Below, one piece after another: positions 25,733 through 35,500 of a stretch of DNA of 52,888 nucleotides. The notes below the pieces were generated by a model. The model saw only the letters and a program-made list of their open reading frames with translations, was not told the DNA's origin and made no database searches. Each line of letters begins with the position of its first letter. Position 1 is the first letter of the stretch. The stretch is from Tannerellaceae bacterium (GTDB lineage Bacteria > Bacteroidota > Bacteroidia > Bacteroidales > Tannerellaceae), in the NCBI GenBank assembly GCA_031280435.1, contig JAITGS010000017.1:1-52888 (forward strand), in the 5' to 3' direction. The translations under genes were made by a program, and so were the position numbers.

Positions 25733-28285
25733 TTAAAACTGTATGAGGTGGCTTTCTCCTTCGGATATGTTGGTTTGGCCGAGTTTTTTTGTGCGCCCGT
25801 CGGTGAGGTGGAAGCTGTTGAGCGTGAGCTTGCCGTGCAGGACTTGGAGTTTGACGGCGTCGGTGCTTACGGTGCACTGGCCCCAGGCGTATCCGTTGCT
25901 CCAGAAGTAGATGCCGGGCTGGGCGGTGAGGCTCATGCTGTGGCTGATGCCGGAGTAGTGGAACTTGCTCAGGGCCAGGATGGCGGACCAGCTCGACATG
26001 GAGCGGGCATAGTTGTGACCGCATTCCGGTTCGCTGAATGGGTTGCGCTTGGCTCCGTCATAGCGTGCGCGAACGGCTTGGATGCATTGCAATCCGCCGG
26101 CTTCCATTCCTTCGTAAATCATTCCGCCGGCGGCGCAGTATTCGAGGCCTGTCCATACTTCGGCGAAGTAGGGAAATGGGGTTTGGAGGCGTCCTTTTGG
26201 CCATGATGCGATGAGGAGGCCTGCTTCGTTGGCCATTGCGTAGCTGCGCATGTTGTTGAAATGTCGGCTGAGGTTGGGCTTGTAGTTGTATTTCATGATG
26301 GAGGCGAGGGCTGTGCGTATGTTGTTTTTGTCGGCGAGGTACCCGAGGCCGCAGATGTGTGCCATGTATTGCCCGACGAGCTGATCGACGAGGCATCCGG
26401 GCCCTAATTGATAGCTTGGGATTTTCACTCCGGGATGGTTCATGTCGAGAAATTCGAAGGTGGCGGGGTCGGTTATCTTTTGCTCGTAGTATTCTCCGTT
26501 AAAGAGGTTTGCGTCTATCCATCGGCTGCCTTTCCGGAAGATTTGGAGGCATTGTTCGGCAAAGTCTTTGTCCTTCATGGCGACTGCCATTTGATGGGCT
26601 GCTTTGAGGGCTCCGAGGTACCAGAATCCTACTTCGGGATTGGGGCCGTAGTAGTCTATGTCCATGGTATTGTGCTGTGCGCCTTCCATTACGCCGTCGC
26701 GATTGGCGTCCCAGCCTTTGTCTGTCCAGGCGTAGGCGAGAGCTTTCCGGATGTTGGGCCAATAGGTTGCGAGGAAGTTGTTGTCGCCGGAGAGTTGCCA
26801 TTCGCGATATGCTTTCATGATTGTTCCCATTTGTCCGTCGGCTGCTGCGGCCTGTCCTTTGGCGGCTTCGGATAGCGGGAGGGCTGCGCGGAAGTTCATG
26901 AGGCCGTTGTCGGGCCGGACTGCGTGTGCAAATTCTACGTCTCGCATGCTGCGGGCGAGAGTTCCGAAGAGGAAAGGGGTGGTGACTTCGTAATTCCATA
27001 CGTGAGTGCATGATCCGTGGCATGAGCCGTAGCGATCCATTGCTCCTTCCCATGCCATGAGATGTCCGTCGGGCAGTCGGAAGACGGTTTGGGAGCGGAG
27101 GACGGCTATGTTGAAGAGTGCGGCTTCTTTTACGGCTTCGGGGTAGGTGGATTGTAGCAGTGCGTTGACGAATTGGAGCGTGCGCCGTTCGAGTTGGGGC
27201 ATTCGTGGGATGATGTCGAGTGCTGTTTGCCATGCGTTGGGGTACTTTTGGCTGTAATAGTTGCCGACGACGACGGGCGCCCATGCCTTTCGGTTGGGGA
27301 AGTTCCAGGTGAGGTAGAAGGTGAAGGTTTCGGTTGCTCCCGGCTCTATTGTTTTCTTGATGGCCAATGATCCCATGGGATCGTCTTCGGTGATGGGTTC
27401 CGTGCGCTCGGTGAGTTCGCCGTCGTCGCTGAAGTCGTCCCAGAAGTTGAGTATTGCGTTGCTCCAGTTGTCGGTTTTGGATGAGGTTCGGTGTGTAACT
27501 TTCCCGGTTGTGTGGGCTGTGAGCGCTATGTTGCCGAAGGCGGGGTCGTTAGGGTCGACGCCCTCGCTTGTGAAGTGGATGCCCTTAGCGCCGTTGGCTT
27601 CCATGCAGGTGTTTCGGTTGGCTTTGGCTCCGGCGGGGAGTATGGGGTTGCCGTACCAGTTGTTTCGGAAGCTGCTGCCGTCGCGTCCGATGAAGTTGCG
27701 GAGTGAGCCGCAGACGCTGACGGCTATCGGTTGGCTGTTGGTGTTGGTCACTTCGTAGGCGAAGATGGCTATCGGCAGTCCGCTGCTTTCCTCATCGGCC
27801 GGTATGAGCGGGTTGAAGGCTTTGACGCTTACCGCGACGGGCAGCGCCTCATCCGCAAGCCTTACCTGCCCGAAGGGATAGGCGGCATCGAAGCTTGCCG
27901 AGGCAAATCTCGGCAGCCCGTGATGATTGGCGGGTAGCCCTTCGGCTTGCAGGTATTCGTGCGGATAGAGTGGGCCTGCGAGTAGTGTCGTTGTGCTTTC
28001 CTCATTTTGGGGCGATACATAGATGGCGAAGAAGGGGGCGTTGTTTCCGGTTTGGACCGTCGAATAGTTTTTGCCGGGGATGTTCATGATTTCCCAGTCG
28101 CGCAGCTCACCTCTGCCGCCCAGCGAGACGGTTCCGGTTCCTATTCCTCCGACGGGCATGGAGATTTGATAGAGGCTGTTCTGCTCGTAATGTTTGAGTA
28201 CGGGCCACTCCTGTGGCTTCCATTCTTGTGCATTGGCTGCAATGGCTGCCGCCAGGATAAATAATGTAGATGCAATTGTTTTCAT
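25733..28285 (-). CDS. Secreted GH116-like glycoside hydrolase
   Basis: An 850-residue exported enzyme with a signal peptide ending at about residue 19 (IAANAQ). The N-terminal half (about 35-340; PVGGIGTGTVSLGGRGELRD) matches the GH116 N-terminal beta domain. The C-terminal half (about 370-830) matches the DUF608 (alpha/alpha)6 catalytic domain, with CTHVWNYEVTTPFLFGTLAR and HNTMDIDYYGPNPEVGFWYL. GH116 enzymes, including GBA2 glucosylceramidase, cleave beta-glucosides or beta-xylosides with retention. The catalytic residues cannot be fixed with certainty by eye; the Asp in the HNTMDID-GPN region fits the acid/base. It is the last gene of the SusC/D-type locus, so it probably acts on a product handled by that system. 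Confidence 0.82.
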   Translation of the reverse strand: MKTIASTLFILAAAIAANAQEWKPQEWPVLKHYEQNSLYQISMPVGGIGTGTVSLGGRGELRDWEIMNIPGKNYSTVQTGNNAPFFAIYVSPQNEESTTTLLAGPLYPHEYLQAEGLPANHHGLPRFASASFDAAYPFGQVRLADEALPVAVSVKAFNPLIPADEESSGLPIAIFAYEVTNTNSQPIAVSVCGSLRNFIGRDGSSFRNNWYGNPILPAGAKANRNTCMEANGAKGIHFTSEGVDPNDPAFGNIALTAHTTGKVTHRTSSKTDNWSNAILNFWDDFSDDGELTERTEPITEDDPMGSLAIKKTIEPGATETFTFYLTWNFPNRKAWAPVVVGNYYSQKYPNAWQTALDIIPRMPQLERRTLQFVNALLQSTYPEAVKEAALFNIAVLRSQTVFRLPDGHLMAWEGAMDRYGSCHGSCTHVWNYEVTTPFLFGTLARSMRDVEFAHAVRPDNGLMNFRAALPLSEAAKGQAAAADGQMGTIMKAYREWQLSGDNNFLATYWPNIRKALAYAWTDKGWDANRDGVMEGAQHNTMDIDYYGPNPEVGFWYLGALKAAHQMAVAMKDKDFAEQCLQIFRKGSRWIDANLFNGEYYEQKITDPATFEFLDMNHPGVKIPSYQLGPGCLVDQLVGQYMAHICGLGYLADKNNIRTALASIMKYNYKPNLSRHFNNMRSYAMANEAGLLIASWPKGRLQTPFPYFAEVWTGLEYCAAGGMIYEGMEAGGLQCIQAVRARYDGAKRNPFSEPECGHNYARSMSSWSAILALSKFHYSGISHSMSLTAQPGIYFWSNGYAWGQCTVSTDAVKLQVLHGKLTLNSFHLTDGRTKKLGQTNISEGESHLIQF

Positions 28286-28411
28286 ATCATATATATATTA
28301 AGTGATAACTAATGTGCGATTATTAAGAGATAGAATATCAGGCGGCAGGAACGGCGGGATATTCTCGCCTTCGCCTTCCGGACGCTGTGGAGGCGAACAA
28401 GATGCTCATTT

Positions 28412-29278
28412 TTAATATGCCGCCGCCTTGTATGCGGACATAGACGTGACTGTGTCGGGCCGGACGACGGCATAATGTGCGGCGGCCTGTGCTATCTGTG
28501 CATCCTGAGGGCTTACTCCTTCCGGAGCGAAAGTATTGCCGACGGCGCTTTTCCCGGTGAAGGTTTCGAGCCAGGTGCAAGCTGCGGTGTATCGTCCCAG
28601 AGTTAGTGAGAGATGATAGCCGTCGCGGCAGAAGTTATCACCCAGCCTGCTTGTGCGCCCGTTCTGTATGGCCGTTCCGGAGGGGATAATTCTTTTGATG
28701 TGATTCTTTTCGGCTTCCTTCTTTACGGTCTTGATAATGGCTCTATACATTGTCATCTGGTCATCATTATAGTTTTTGAAGCCCGTATGGGTATTTTGCT
28801 GCGAATATGCCCAGGTCTGGTGGAAGAGGATTTCGACATTAGGGTTGCCGGCCGTTTTCTTAACGTAGGCGATCAGCTTGGGTAGGGGCCAATAGCTGGA
28901 ATCTAAGCCGGAGAGTGGGCTGGCTTGTTGCAGGCTGATATAGTCCCACGGTTCATCCTCAATGCAATGTTTGACGGAGACTTTGTCCGCAGAGATGGTT
29001 TTTGTACCGCCTACAATCTTGCGATAGCTGTAAGCCGCCTCATTGTTGCTGATATTGTTCCAATGAAGTTCCAGCGAGCATCCGCCAATGTAGGCATGCC
29101 CTATTATCAGGCTGTCGCCGTTGGCTTGGGCAAGTTCATACAGATACTGCTCTGCTGCGTCTTCCGAGAAACTGTTGCCGATGGCGAGTATCCTGATAAC
29201 ATCTTTTCCTTGTATGCAAAGGCATCCGCAGGCAATAAACAGGGCGATTAAAAAGAATTTCGAAGAGATTTGTTTCAT
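28412..29278 (-). CDS. DUF4886 SGNH-like hydrolase, secreted
   Basis: A 288-residue protein with an N-terminal signal peptide (about 1-24; it holds Cys residues near a possible lipobox, FIACGCLC). IRILAIGNSFSEDAAEQYL is the DUF4886 opening, with S as the likely SGNH nucleophile. DGYHLSLTLGRYTAAC near residue 212 supplies the Asp-His pair. Such proteins are predicted carbohydrate esterases in Bacteroidota glycan loci. It lies between the duplicated SGNH-like protein and the GH116 enzyme, so removal of acyl groups before glycoside cleavage is a fair inference. Confidence 0.8.
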   Translation of the reverse strand: MKQISSKFFLIALFIACGCLCIQGKDVIRILAIGNSFSEDAAEQYLYELAQANGDSLIIGHAYIGGCSLELHWNNISNNEAAYSYRKIVGGTKTISADKVSVKHCIEDEPWDYISLQQASPLSGLDSSYWPLPKLIAYVKKTAGNPNVEILFHQTWAYSQQNTHTGFKNYNDDQMTMYRAIIKTVKKEAEKNHIKRIIPSGTAIQNGRTSRLGDNFCRDGYHLSLTLGRYTAACTWLETFTGKSAVGNTFAPEGVSPQDAQIAQAAAHYAVVRPDTVTSMSAYKAAAY

Positions 29279-29385
29279 GATTGTATACGATTTACAGGGT
29301 TTATATAATGCTCAGGCGCCGCTCCGGCCGGTTGCAGGAGCTTTTGATGCGTTGAATATACTCAAATCTTTGGAATGGAGAAGAA

Positions 29386-29454
29386 GGCGGGGGTGAGCTG
29401 CATGGTAAGGCGGGGGTGAGCTGCATGGTCGGGCGGGGGTGAGCTGCATGGCAT
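29386..29454. repeat. 23-bp direct repeat, three copies
   Basis: GGCGGGGGTGAGCTGCATGG occurs at 29386, 29409 and 29432, 23 bp apart. It occupies the gap between the DUF4886 start and the stop codon of the upstream duplicated SGNH-like gene. Read on minus it is C-rich (CTCACCCCCGCC). It may affect mRNA processing within the operon; no hairpin is evident. Confidence 0.85.
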
Positions 29455-30980
29455 CACTTTTTGAACGGCACCGCATTCGGAATCATAAGCTGCCCGGCCT
29501 TCCATTCCTTCACAATCTTCCATGCTCTCTGCTGAACCTCTCTGACGAGCTGCGGCGGCCAGGGATCCCACATGGGCAGGCCAACGGGCGAGCGGCCGGT
29601 CATCACCGCATAATGCGTTGCCGCGTTGATCATTGTTCCTATGTGGTTCTGATGAATGTCCTCCTCCATATACATCCAGTCGATGCGCAAACCCTCAAGC
29701 TTTGGAGGATCGACCAGCAGGTCGTAGAACACCAGTCCGCATGGGGCAACAGCTATGCCGCTCGCGCTTTCAAAGGCTCTCATCTGCCCGACCAGCTTAA
29801 GGAGCCGGTCGCGATAAGCATGCAGATTGTTCCCGTTGAGCGTGGGATTGGTTGGCCAGGTCATGTGCACCATCATGCGGCTGCCGGCCTTGGAGATGGC
29901 CTCGGCGAACCTTAGCATCTGCTCGTCCGGCCCGCTTGTCACTACCACGAGCTTCTTCCCGCCGGTGGCTATCGCCTTCAGGACGCTGTCGTTGTACATC
30001 CTGCCGAGCCCCTGCCCCCAATGTATTATCGACTGCACATTAAGATGCAGGGGCGGGTTCATCAGTTGCGACATTCGGCTGAGATGATTGTCGAGCCCCC
30101 CTTCCGCGCCTATATAGCTGTTGCCTACGAAGAGGATGCTGTCGGCGTTTGCAACCAGCGGTGTCCATAGCGGCTCGGCGTATTTGTCGGGGATAGGCTT
30201 CAGCTTGATGATGTCATCCTCCCATTCCCGGCAGATGTTCCACACGCGCTCTTGCAGCGCCCGCACAAGCTCGGCCGGGAAAGGATCCCGGGAGGGCAGG
30301 CCCACGGGCGACTGTCGGTTGGCGGCTGCGTATATAGCGGCCACGTTGACCAAGCTGCCGAGGTCGTTCTGCACCGAAGCGCCGGGCGTAAAGAGATAAT
30401 CTTCGCGCAGCGCCCAGAAGGGAACAGGGTCTACAATAAGATCGTAGTATATCAAACCGACAGGGGCGACCCTGATGCCGTGCTCGCGCTCCAAAGCTTT
30501 AAGCCGGCGGGCCTCCTCAAGAGTTCGCTCTCTGAATCCCCGCATGCCTCCGCTGTCGGCAACGGGATTTTTTGCCCATGCCTGGAAGAATATCAGCTTG
30601 CGCTTATGTACCTCCGCAAGGCCGGCGAAGCGTAGCATGGCATCGCTGTCGCCGCTTGTAATCACTAATAGGCTGTCGGTGCCGGTCTGAATGCGACGCA
30701 GTAGGCTGTCGGTGAACATATCGACTAGCGACGGCTTGTCGTACATGCTGATCCATGCGGCTTCAATCCGTATCGGATCGCTTGCCAGGGCTAAGCTCCG
30801 GCGTATATGATTGTGCAGTCCTCCCTCCGAGCCGACGTTTTCGTTGCCTACGAACAGTATTTTCGTCCCTTCGGTAATCAGCGGAGGCGAATGGCGTTGC
30901 GACAGTGCGGCGGCCGGTATCAGTGCGACGGCAATGAGCGCGGCGGCTCGGATAAAAGCAAGGGCTTTGAGTGTATACAT
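29454..30980 (-). CDS. Secreted protein with two tandem SGNH-like domains, first degenerate
   Basis: A 508-residue exported protein (signal peptide about 1-27, ALIPAAALSQ). Two homologous halves are evident: about 38-265 (ILFVGNENVGSEGGLHNHI ... ASVQNDLGSLVNVAAIYAAA) and about 280-500 (ILFVGNSYIGAEGGLDNHL ... IHQNHIGTMINAATHYAVM). Both share LIYYDLIVDP / LVFYDLLVDP and SPVGLP. Motif positions recall the SGNH family represented by the neighbouring DUF4886 protein (GNSF and DGYH). The second half keeps the candidate Ser (GNSY) and His (DIHQN); the first has Glu and Val there, so it is probably non-catalytic. It sits 24 bp after susD. The substrate is unknown. Confidence 0.72.
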   Translation of the reverse strand: MYTLKALAFIRAAALIAVALIPAAALSQRHSPPLITEGTKILFVGNENVGSEGGLHNHIRRSLALASDPIRIEAAWISMYDKPSLVDMFTDSLLRRIQTGTDSLLVITSGDSDAMLRFAGLAEVHKRKLIFFQAWAKNPVADSGGMRGFRERTLEEARRLKALEREHGIRVAPVGLIYYDLIVDPVPFWALREDYLFTPGASVQNDLGSLVNVAAIYAAANRQSPVGLPSRDPFPAELVRALQERVWNICREWEDDIIKLKPIPDKYAEPLWTPLVANADSILFVGNSYIGAEGGLDNHLSRMSQLMNPPLHLNVQSIIHWGQGLGRMYNDSVLKAIATGGKKLVVVTSGPDEQMLRFAEAISKAGSRMMVHMTWPTNPTLNGNNLHAYRDRLLKLVGQMRAFESASGIAVAPCGLVFYDLLVDPPKLEGLRIDWMYMEEDIHQNHIGTMINAATHYAVMTGRSPVGLPMWDPWPPQLVREVQQRAWKIVKEWKAGQLMIPNAVPFKK

Positions 30981-31004
30981 TATATATATATGTATATATA
31001 AGCC

Positions 31005-32543
31005 TCAGTATCCTGAGTTCTGATTCAGGTTGGGGTTGTCGGTGATTTCGCGCGACGGCAGGGGGAAGTTGACGTTGTCGTCGGTGAATTTAAATCCCTT
31101 GTCGAGCGAGCCGAAGTCGTAGGTTTTGAGGTCTATTTCGCCGGCTATGTGCCTACGTCGCAAGTCCCACCAGCGGTGGCCTTCTTCAAAGGCAAGCTCG
31201 AGGCGTCTCTCGTTGAAGATCCATTCGAGCACGGTTGCGGCATTGGTTTCCGAGTCGTTCAGGTCGGCCGGCTCGGTTGCCGGCGATTCGCCTTCGGCCG
31301 AGTTGCGTGCGCGCTCGCGTATGCTGTTGACGAGGGCGATAGCCTCCCGGAGGTTGCCTCCGGAGCGCACGATAGCTTCGGCCTTGAGCAGAAGAACGTC
31401 GGCAAGTCGAAGGATTCGCGGATTGTTGATGCTAACGCCGTTTCCTCCCCTTGCGTATGCAGTGTTTCTAACGTACTTCATCACGTTGATGAGCTTTCCT
31501 TCCTCCATGTTGATGTTGTAGGCTCTGCGCGGGTCGGCCTCGTTGTAGGCATTTTTGATTTGCGGAGTAGCGGTGTAGTGCGAATTGCCGATCCAGTTCG
31601 GATCCTGGCTGAACATTCCTACCCATGCCCCAATCTCTCCTATCACTCCGAAGGCATCGTTGCCGCCGGCTCCTCCGACAAAGGGATTGGCATTAGTAAC
31701 CGAATTGTTTGCCTGATACTCAAAGAGCGATTCCTCATTATTATTAAAGGCGACGTCGAAGTTGCGGCTGTATTTTGCGGTAAGCGAAGCTCCTTTGATT
31801 GCGTTGAAGGCGGCGATGGCAGCTCCGAAGTCGGCATTGTTCTTTGCTACCGTTCCGCGGAACACAAGACATTTGCCCCGCAGTCCCAGAGCCGCATTGC
31901 GCGTCACTCGGCCCTTAAACTCCGCCGGCCAGCTTTCGGGCAGCAGTGTGGCAGCCTCATCAAGGTCGGCGATAGCCTGGTCGAGCAGTTGCGTTCCCGT
32001 CGAGTTGGGCGCATAAGCCTTGTCGAGGTCGGTTATGCGCTCGCTGATCAAGGGCGCGGTGCCGTAAACGTTCCAGAGGCAGAAGTTCATGTAGGAGCGG
32101 AGGAAGAGCGCCTCTCCCTTGTGATATGCACGTTCTTCGGGCTTAAGCTTATAGGCAGTGCTTCCGTTCTCCTCAATCTTTTGCAGCACCGTGTTGGCGC
32201 GTGCGATAAGCTGGTAGGCGAACTGATAGTAAAGGGATAGCTGCCCGTTAGAGCCGTTCAGAGCCGAGAAGTTTTCGGTTGCATACGAGCCGGGCGTGGT
32301 GAGGTCGTCGCTCGGCAGCAGCACAACGGGGAAAACGTTATTGTTCTGTCCTCCCCGGAAAGCATAGAAGAAGGAAACCTTCTGGTATATACCGAACACG
32401 GCTTGCTGCATTTGCTTTTCATTTTGGAAAAACCCGACTTCCGTGTCGCCGATAGGGTCGAGATTGATGGTACTTTCGCTGCAGGATATGATTACCTGAG
32501 TTAATAGCATCGCAATGAATATGGCAAATATGTTTCGTTTCAT
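31005..32543 (-). CDS. SusD/RagB-family nutrient-binding lipoprotein
   Basis: A 512-residue outer-membrane lipoprotein with a lipobox Cys near residue 21 (QVIISCSES). The N-terminal NLDPIGDTEVGFFQNEKQMQ and the C-terminal WIFNERRLELAFEEGHRWWDLRR with NPNLNQNSGY are classic SusD features; the helical middle carries TPR-like repeats. It captures the glycan and forms a lid on the SusC pore encoded 18 bp upstream in the same operon. Confidence 0.93.
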   Translation of the reverse strand: MKRNIFAIFIAMLLTQVIISCSESTINLDPIGDTEVGFFQNEKQMQQAVFGIYQKVSFFYAFRGGQNNNVFPVVLLPSDDLTTPGSYATENFSALNGSNGQLSLYYQFAYQLIARANTVLQKIEENGSTAYKLKPEERAYHKGEALFLRSYMNFCLWNVYGTAPLISERITDLDKAYAPNSTGTQLLDQAIADLDEAATLLPESWPAEFKGRVTRNAALGLRGKCLVFRGTVAKNNADFGAAIAAFNAIKGASLTAKYSRNFDVAFNNNEESLFEYQANNSVTNANPFVGGAGGNDAFGVIGEIGAWVGMFSQDPNWIGNSHYTATPQIKNAYNEADPRRAYNINMEEGKLINVMKYVRNTAYARGGNGVSINNPRILRLADVLLLKAEAIVRSGGNLREAIALVNSIRERARNSAEGESPATEPADLNDSETNAATVLEWIFNERRLELAFEEGHRWWDLRRRHIAGEIDLKTYDFGSLDKGFKFTDDNVNFPLPSREITDNPNLNQNSGY

Positions 32544-32561
32544 ACTGTTACGTGTTTGATG

Positions 32562-35500
32562 TTAAAAAGAGAAGTTAGCTCCTAAGGAAAAGACCGTAGG
32601 GGTGGTGATGTTTTCAGGGTCGAGGTCGTCGTAGGGAGTGATTACGAAGAGGTTCGTTCCTGAAAGGAAGCATCTGAGGTCGGCAATCCCGGCCTTGCGG
32701 AGGATGTCGGCCTTTATGCTGTACCCGATCTGGAAGTTCTGGAAGCGCAGGAATCCCGCATCCTGTATAAATCGCGAGGAGAGTCGGTTGTTGCCCGACG
32801 GATCGCTCTGAATGGCTCTGGGAATGGTGTTCGACGGGTTTGAAGGCGTCCATCGGTCGCGGTATTTGGCCAGGAAAACCTGTCCGCCGCCGTCGATAGA
32901 CGAGAGGCCTATGCCGTTAGCCCTCTGAACGTCGCCCACTCCGCGGAAGCCGAGCGACAGGTCGAAGCTGCGCCAGCTTGCTCCGAAGCTAAAGCCGTAG
33001 TAGTATCCCGGAATGGTTTTGCCGAGGTAGGTCTTATCGTAATCGTCAATCTTGCCGTCGGGCTCATAGTGCTTGAGTGCGCCTTCGGGATCGTCGGCGG
33101 TAGGAGCGCCGTAGAGGTCGACGTACCTGACGTCGCCCGGAGCCTTTTGCGTTGAGCGGCCAACGTCGTTTATCGTAGCCACGTACTCGTCCGTTTCGGC
33201 CTGCGTCTGGAAGATGCCGTCGGTTTTGAAGCCGTAGATGTAGTTCATGGAGTATCCGCTCTCGATGCGCAGATCGCCGCCCGACGGCTGGTTGCGGTAG
33301 AGGTCGCTCACTCGGTTGCGGACGGTGGTGAGGTTGGCCGAAGCCGTTATCTCGACCTGGCCTATGCGGTCGTTATACTCAGCCTGGAACTCCACTCCGC
33401 GGTTGGTCACCTTAGCAAGATTAACGACGGGCGAGTTCAGGGCTCCTATGGTCCATGGAATAACTATGGCCTGGAGGATTCCGTTGGTCTGCCGGCTGTA
33501 ATACTCAGCCGAGAAGTTGAGCCTGTTGTTGAGCGCCACCATATCGAATCCGGCGGAGAAGGTCGTAACCGTTTCCCAGCTCATGTCCTTCACCGGAAAG
33601 TCGCCGAGAGCGGCGGCCGGATAGATAGTACCGTCGCCAACTATCTCCCCGCTTGTTCCGAAGGCAGCCTTAGGATTGAGGTTAACCATTGACAGGAAAG
33701 CATAGTCGCGCGTTTCCTGGTTGCCGGTTTGTCCCCATCCTCCGCGCAGCTTCAGGTCGTCGAGCCAGGCAACGTTCTTGAGGAAAGACTCCGAAGATAT
33801 TCGCCATGCTCCGGCAAAGGAGGGGAAGATGCCCCACTTGTATCCCGGGCCGAATTTGGATGTTCCGTCGCGACGGACGGTTGCGTCGACGTAATACTTC
33901 TGCGCATAGTTGTAGCTGAGGCGGCCCATGTAGCCAATAAGTCCGGAGCCGTATCGGTTGTACATTAAAGTCTTGTCGCCCGAACTCCATCCTTCGTTGA
34001 TATACCTCTGGTCCCAGCTTGTAATAGGCGAGTTCTGCCCGATTCCCTGCTGGTTGATACTCCATTTCACGTCTTGCGACATGGCGTTCAGCACGAGGTC
34101 GACGGAGTTTTTCCCGAACTTGTTGACGTATGAAACCGTCAGCTCCTTCACTATGTTGGTGTTTGTAAGAGTTCGGAGTTCGAACGGATTCCCACGAGAG
34201 GAATAGTCTTGCGTCACAATCTCGTATTGGGCTTTAGTAGCTTCCCAATACCAGTCCCTTTTGTTTGTGTAGTGGTCGAAGCTGAACGTCCCTTTTATTT
34301 TCAGTCCCTTAAAGGGCGAGACCTCGGCATAGAACGAGCCCATGTTCCTCATCACTTCCCGCTTTGTAATATCATACCGGTCGAAGCCGAGGAGGTTCTG
34401 TATCGTAGCTTTGCCGTATCCGTACGACTGGAAAGTGCCGTCGACCATCCGTCCCGGCACGGCAAGTCCGTCGGGCCTCGTTGCATCGTAGAGCGGTTGC
34501 CAGGGCATCATGCGCGACACGCTGGTGAAGTCGGGGGTAACGCGGTCGTCTACCTCCGAGTAAACCAGCCGGAAGGATTCGCCTACCTTCAGCCATGAGG
34601 TGAAGTTGTGGTCGGAATTGAAGAAGAAGGAATAGCGGTCGAGCACATCTTTATATAGCACATCGTTCTGCGAGGTATATCCGGCTCCGACGGCATAGTT
34701 GGAAAGCTTGCCTCCTCCGGTAACGCTCACGTTGTAGTCCTGTATGGCAGCGTTCCTGACTAAGGCTGCATCTAACCAGTCGCCTGAGTAATCGGGGCTA
34801 TTGCCCATGTAGTTTGCCGAGCTTTTGTCGAAGAGCGTGTACCACCATTCCTTGTTGTAGGCCGTATTGGCATTGATGGCTTCGAGGCTCATGTCGATGT
34901 ATTCCTGCATGCCGACGAGGTCGTATCGCTTGAAGAGGTTCTGCACGCCGTAGTTAAGCGACAGGTTAACCTTCGGCTTTCCTTCCGAGCCGCGCTTTGT
35001 AGTTATCAGGATAACTCCGTTAGAGGCCCTTACTCCGTAGATTGCGGTTGCGGAAGCGTCTTTGAGAACGGAGATAGCTTCGATGTCGTTGGCATTAATC
35101 ATGCTCAGCACGTTGATGGGCGATCTGACGTCTTGCGAAGCCGCATCTCCTGCGCTCGCAAAGCCTTCGGTGAGCGGAATGCCGTCTATGACGTACAGAG
35201 GGTCGTTAAATCCCAGCGTGCTGACTCCCCGGATGCGTATAGTAGGTCGGGCCATAGGGCTGCTGCCCGGATTGCTTACCATCACTCCGGCCATCTTGCC
35301 CTGCATGGCAAATTGAGGCGACATGCTCACGTGCTTGCTTATCTCGTCGGAGCCTATCTGCGCAACCGCTCCCGTCAGGTCTTTCTTCACGCGGGTGCCG
35401 TATCCTATGACCAGCACTTCGTCGAGCGACTTTGTGTCTTCGCGCAGGCTCACGTTGATGACATTGCGTTCGCGCACCTGAATCTCCTGCGAGATGTAGC

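Noticed and set aside
25096-26024. Frames with VDSKA, LLSTTRA and IIAEKK repeats
   Set aside because: These come from arrays A4 and A5, whose periods are multiples of three. The minus frame runs into the antisense of the well-supported GH116 gene.
31149-32240. A 363-residue plus-strand frame opposite susD
   Set aside because: SusD is unambiguous on the other strand. The plus frame has no recognisable family or start signals.
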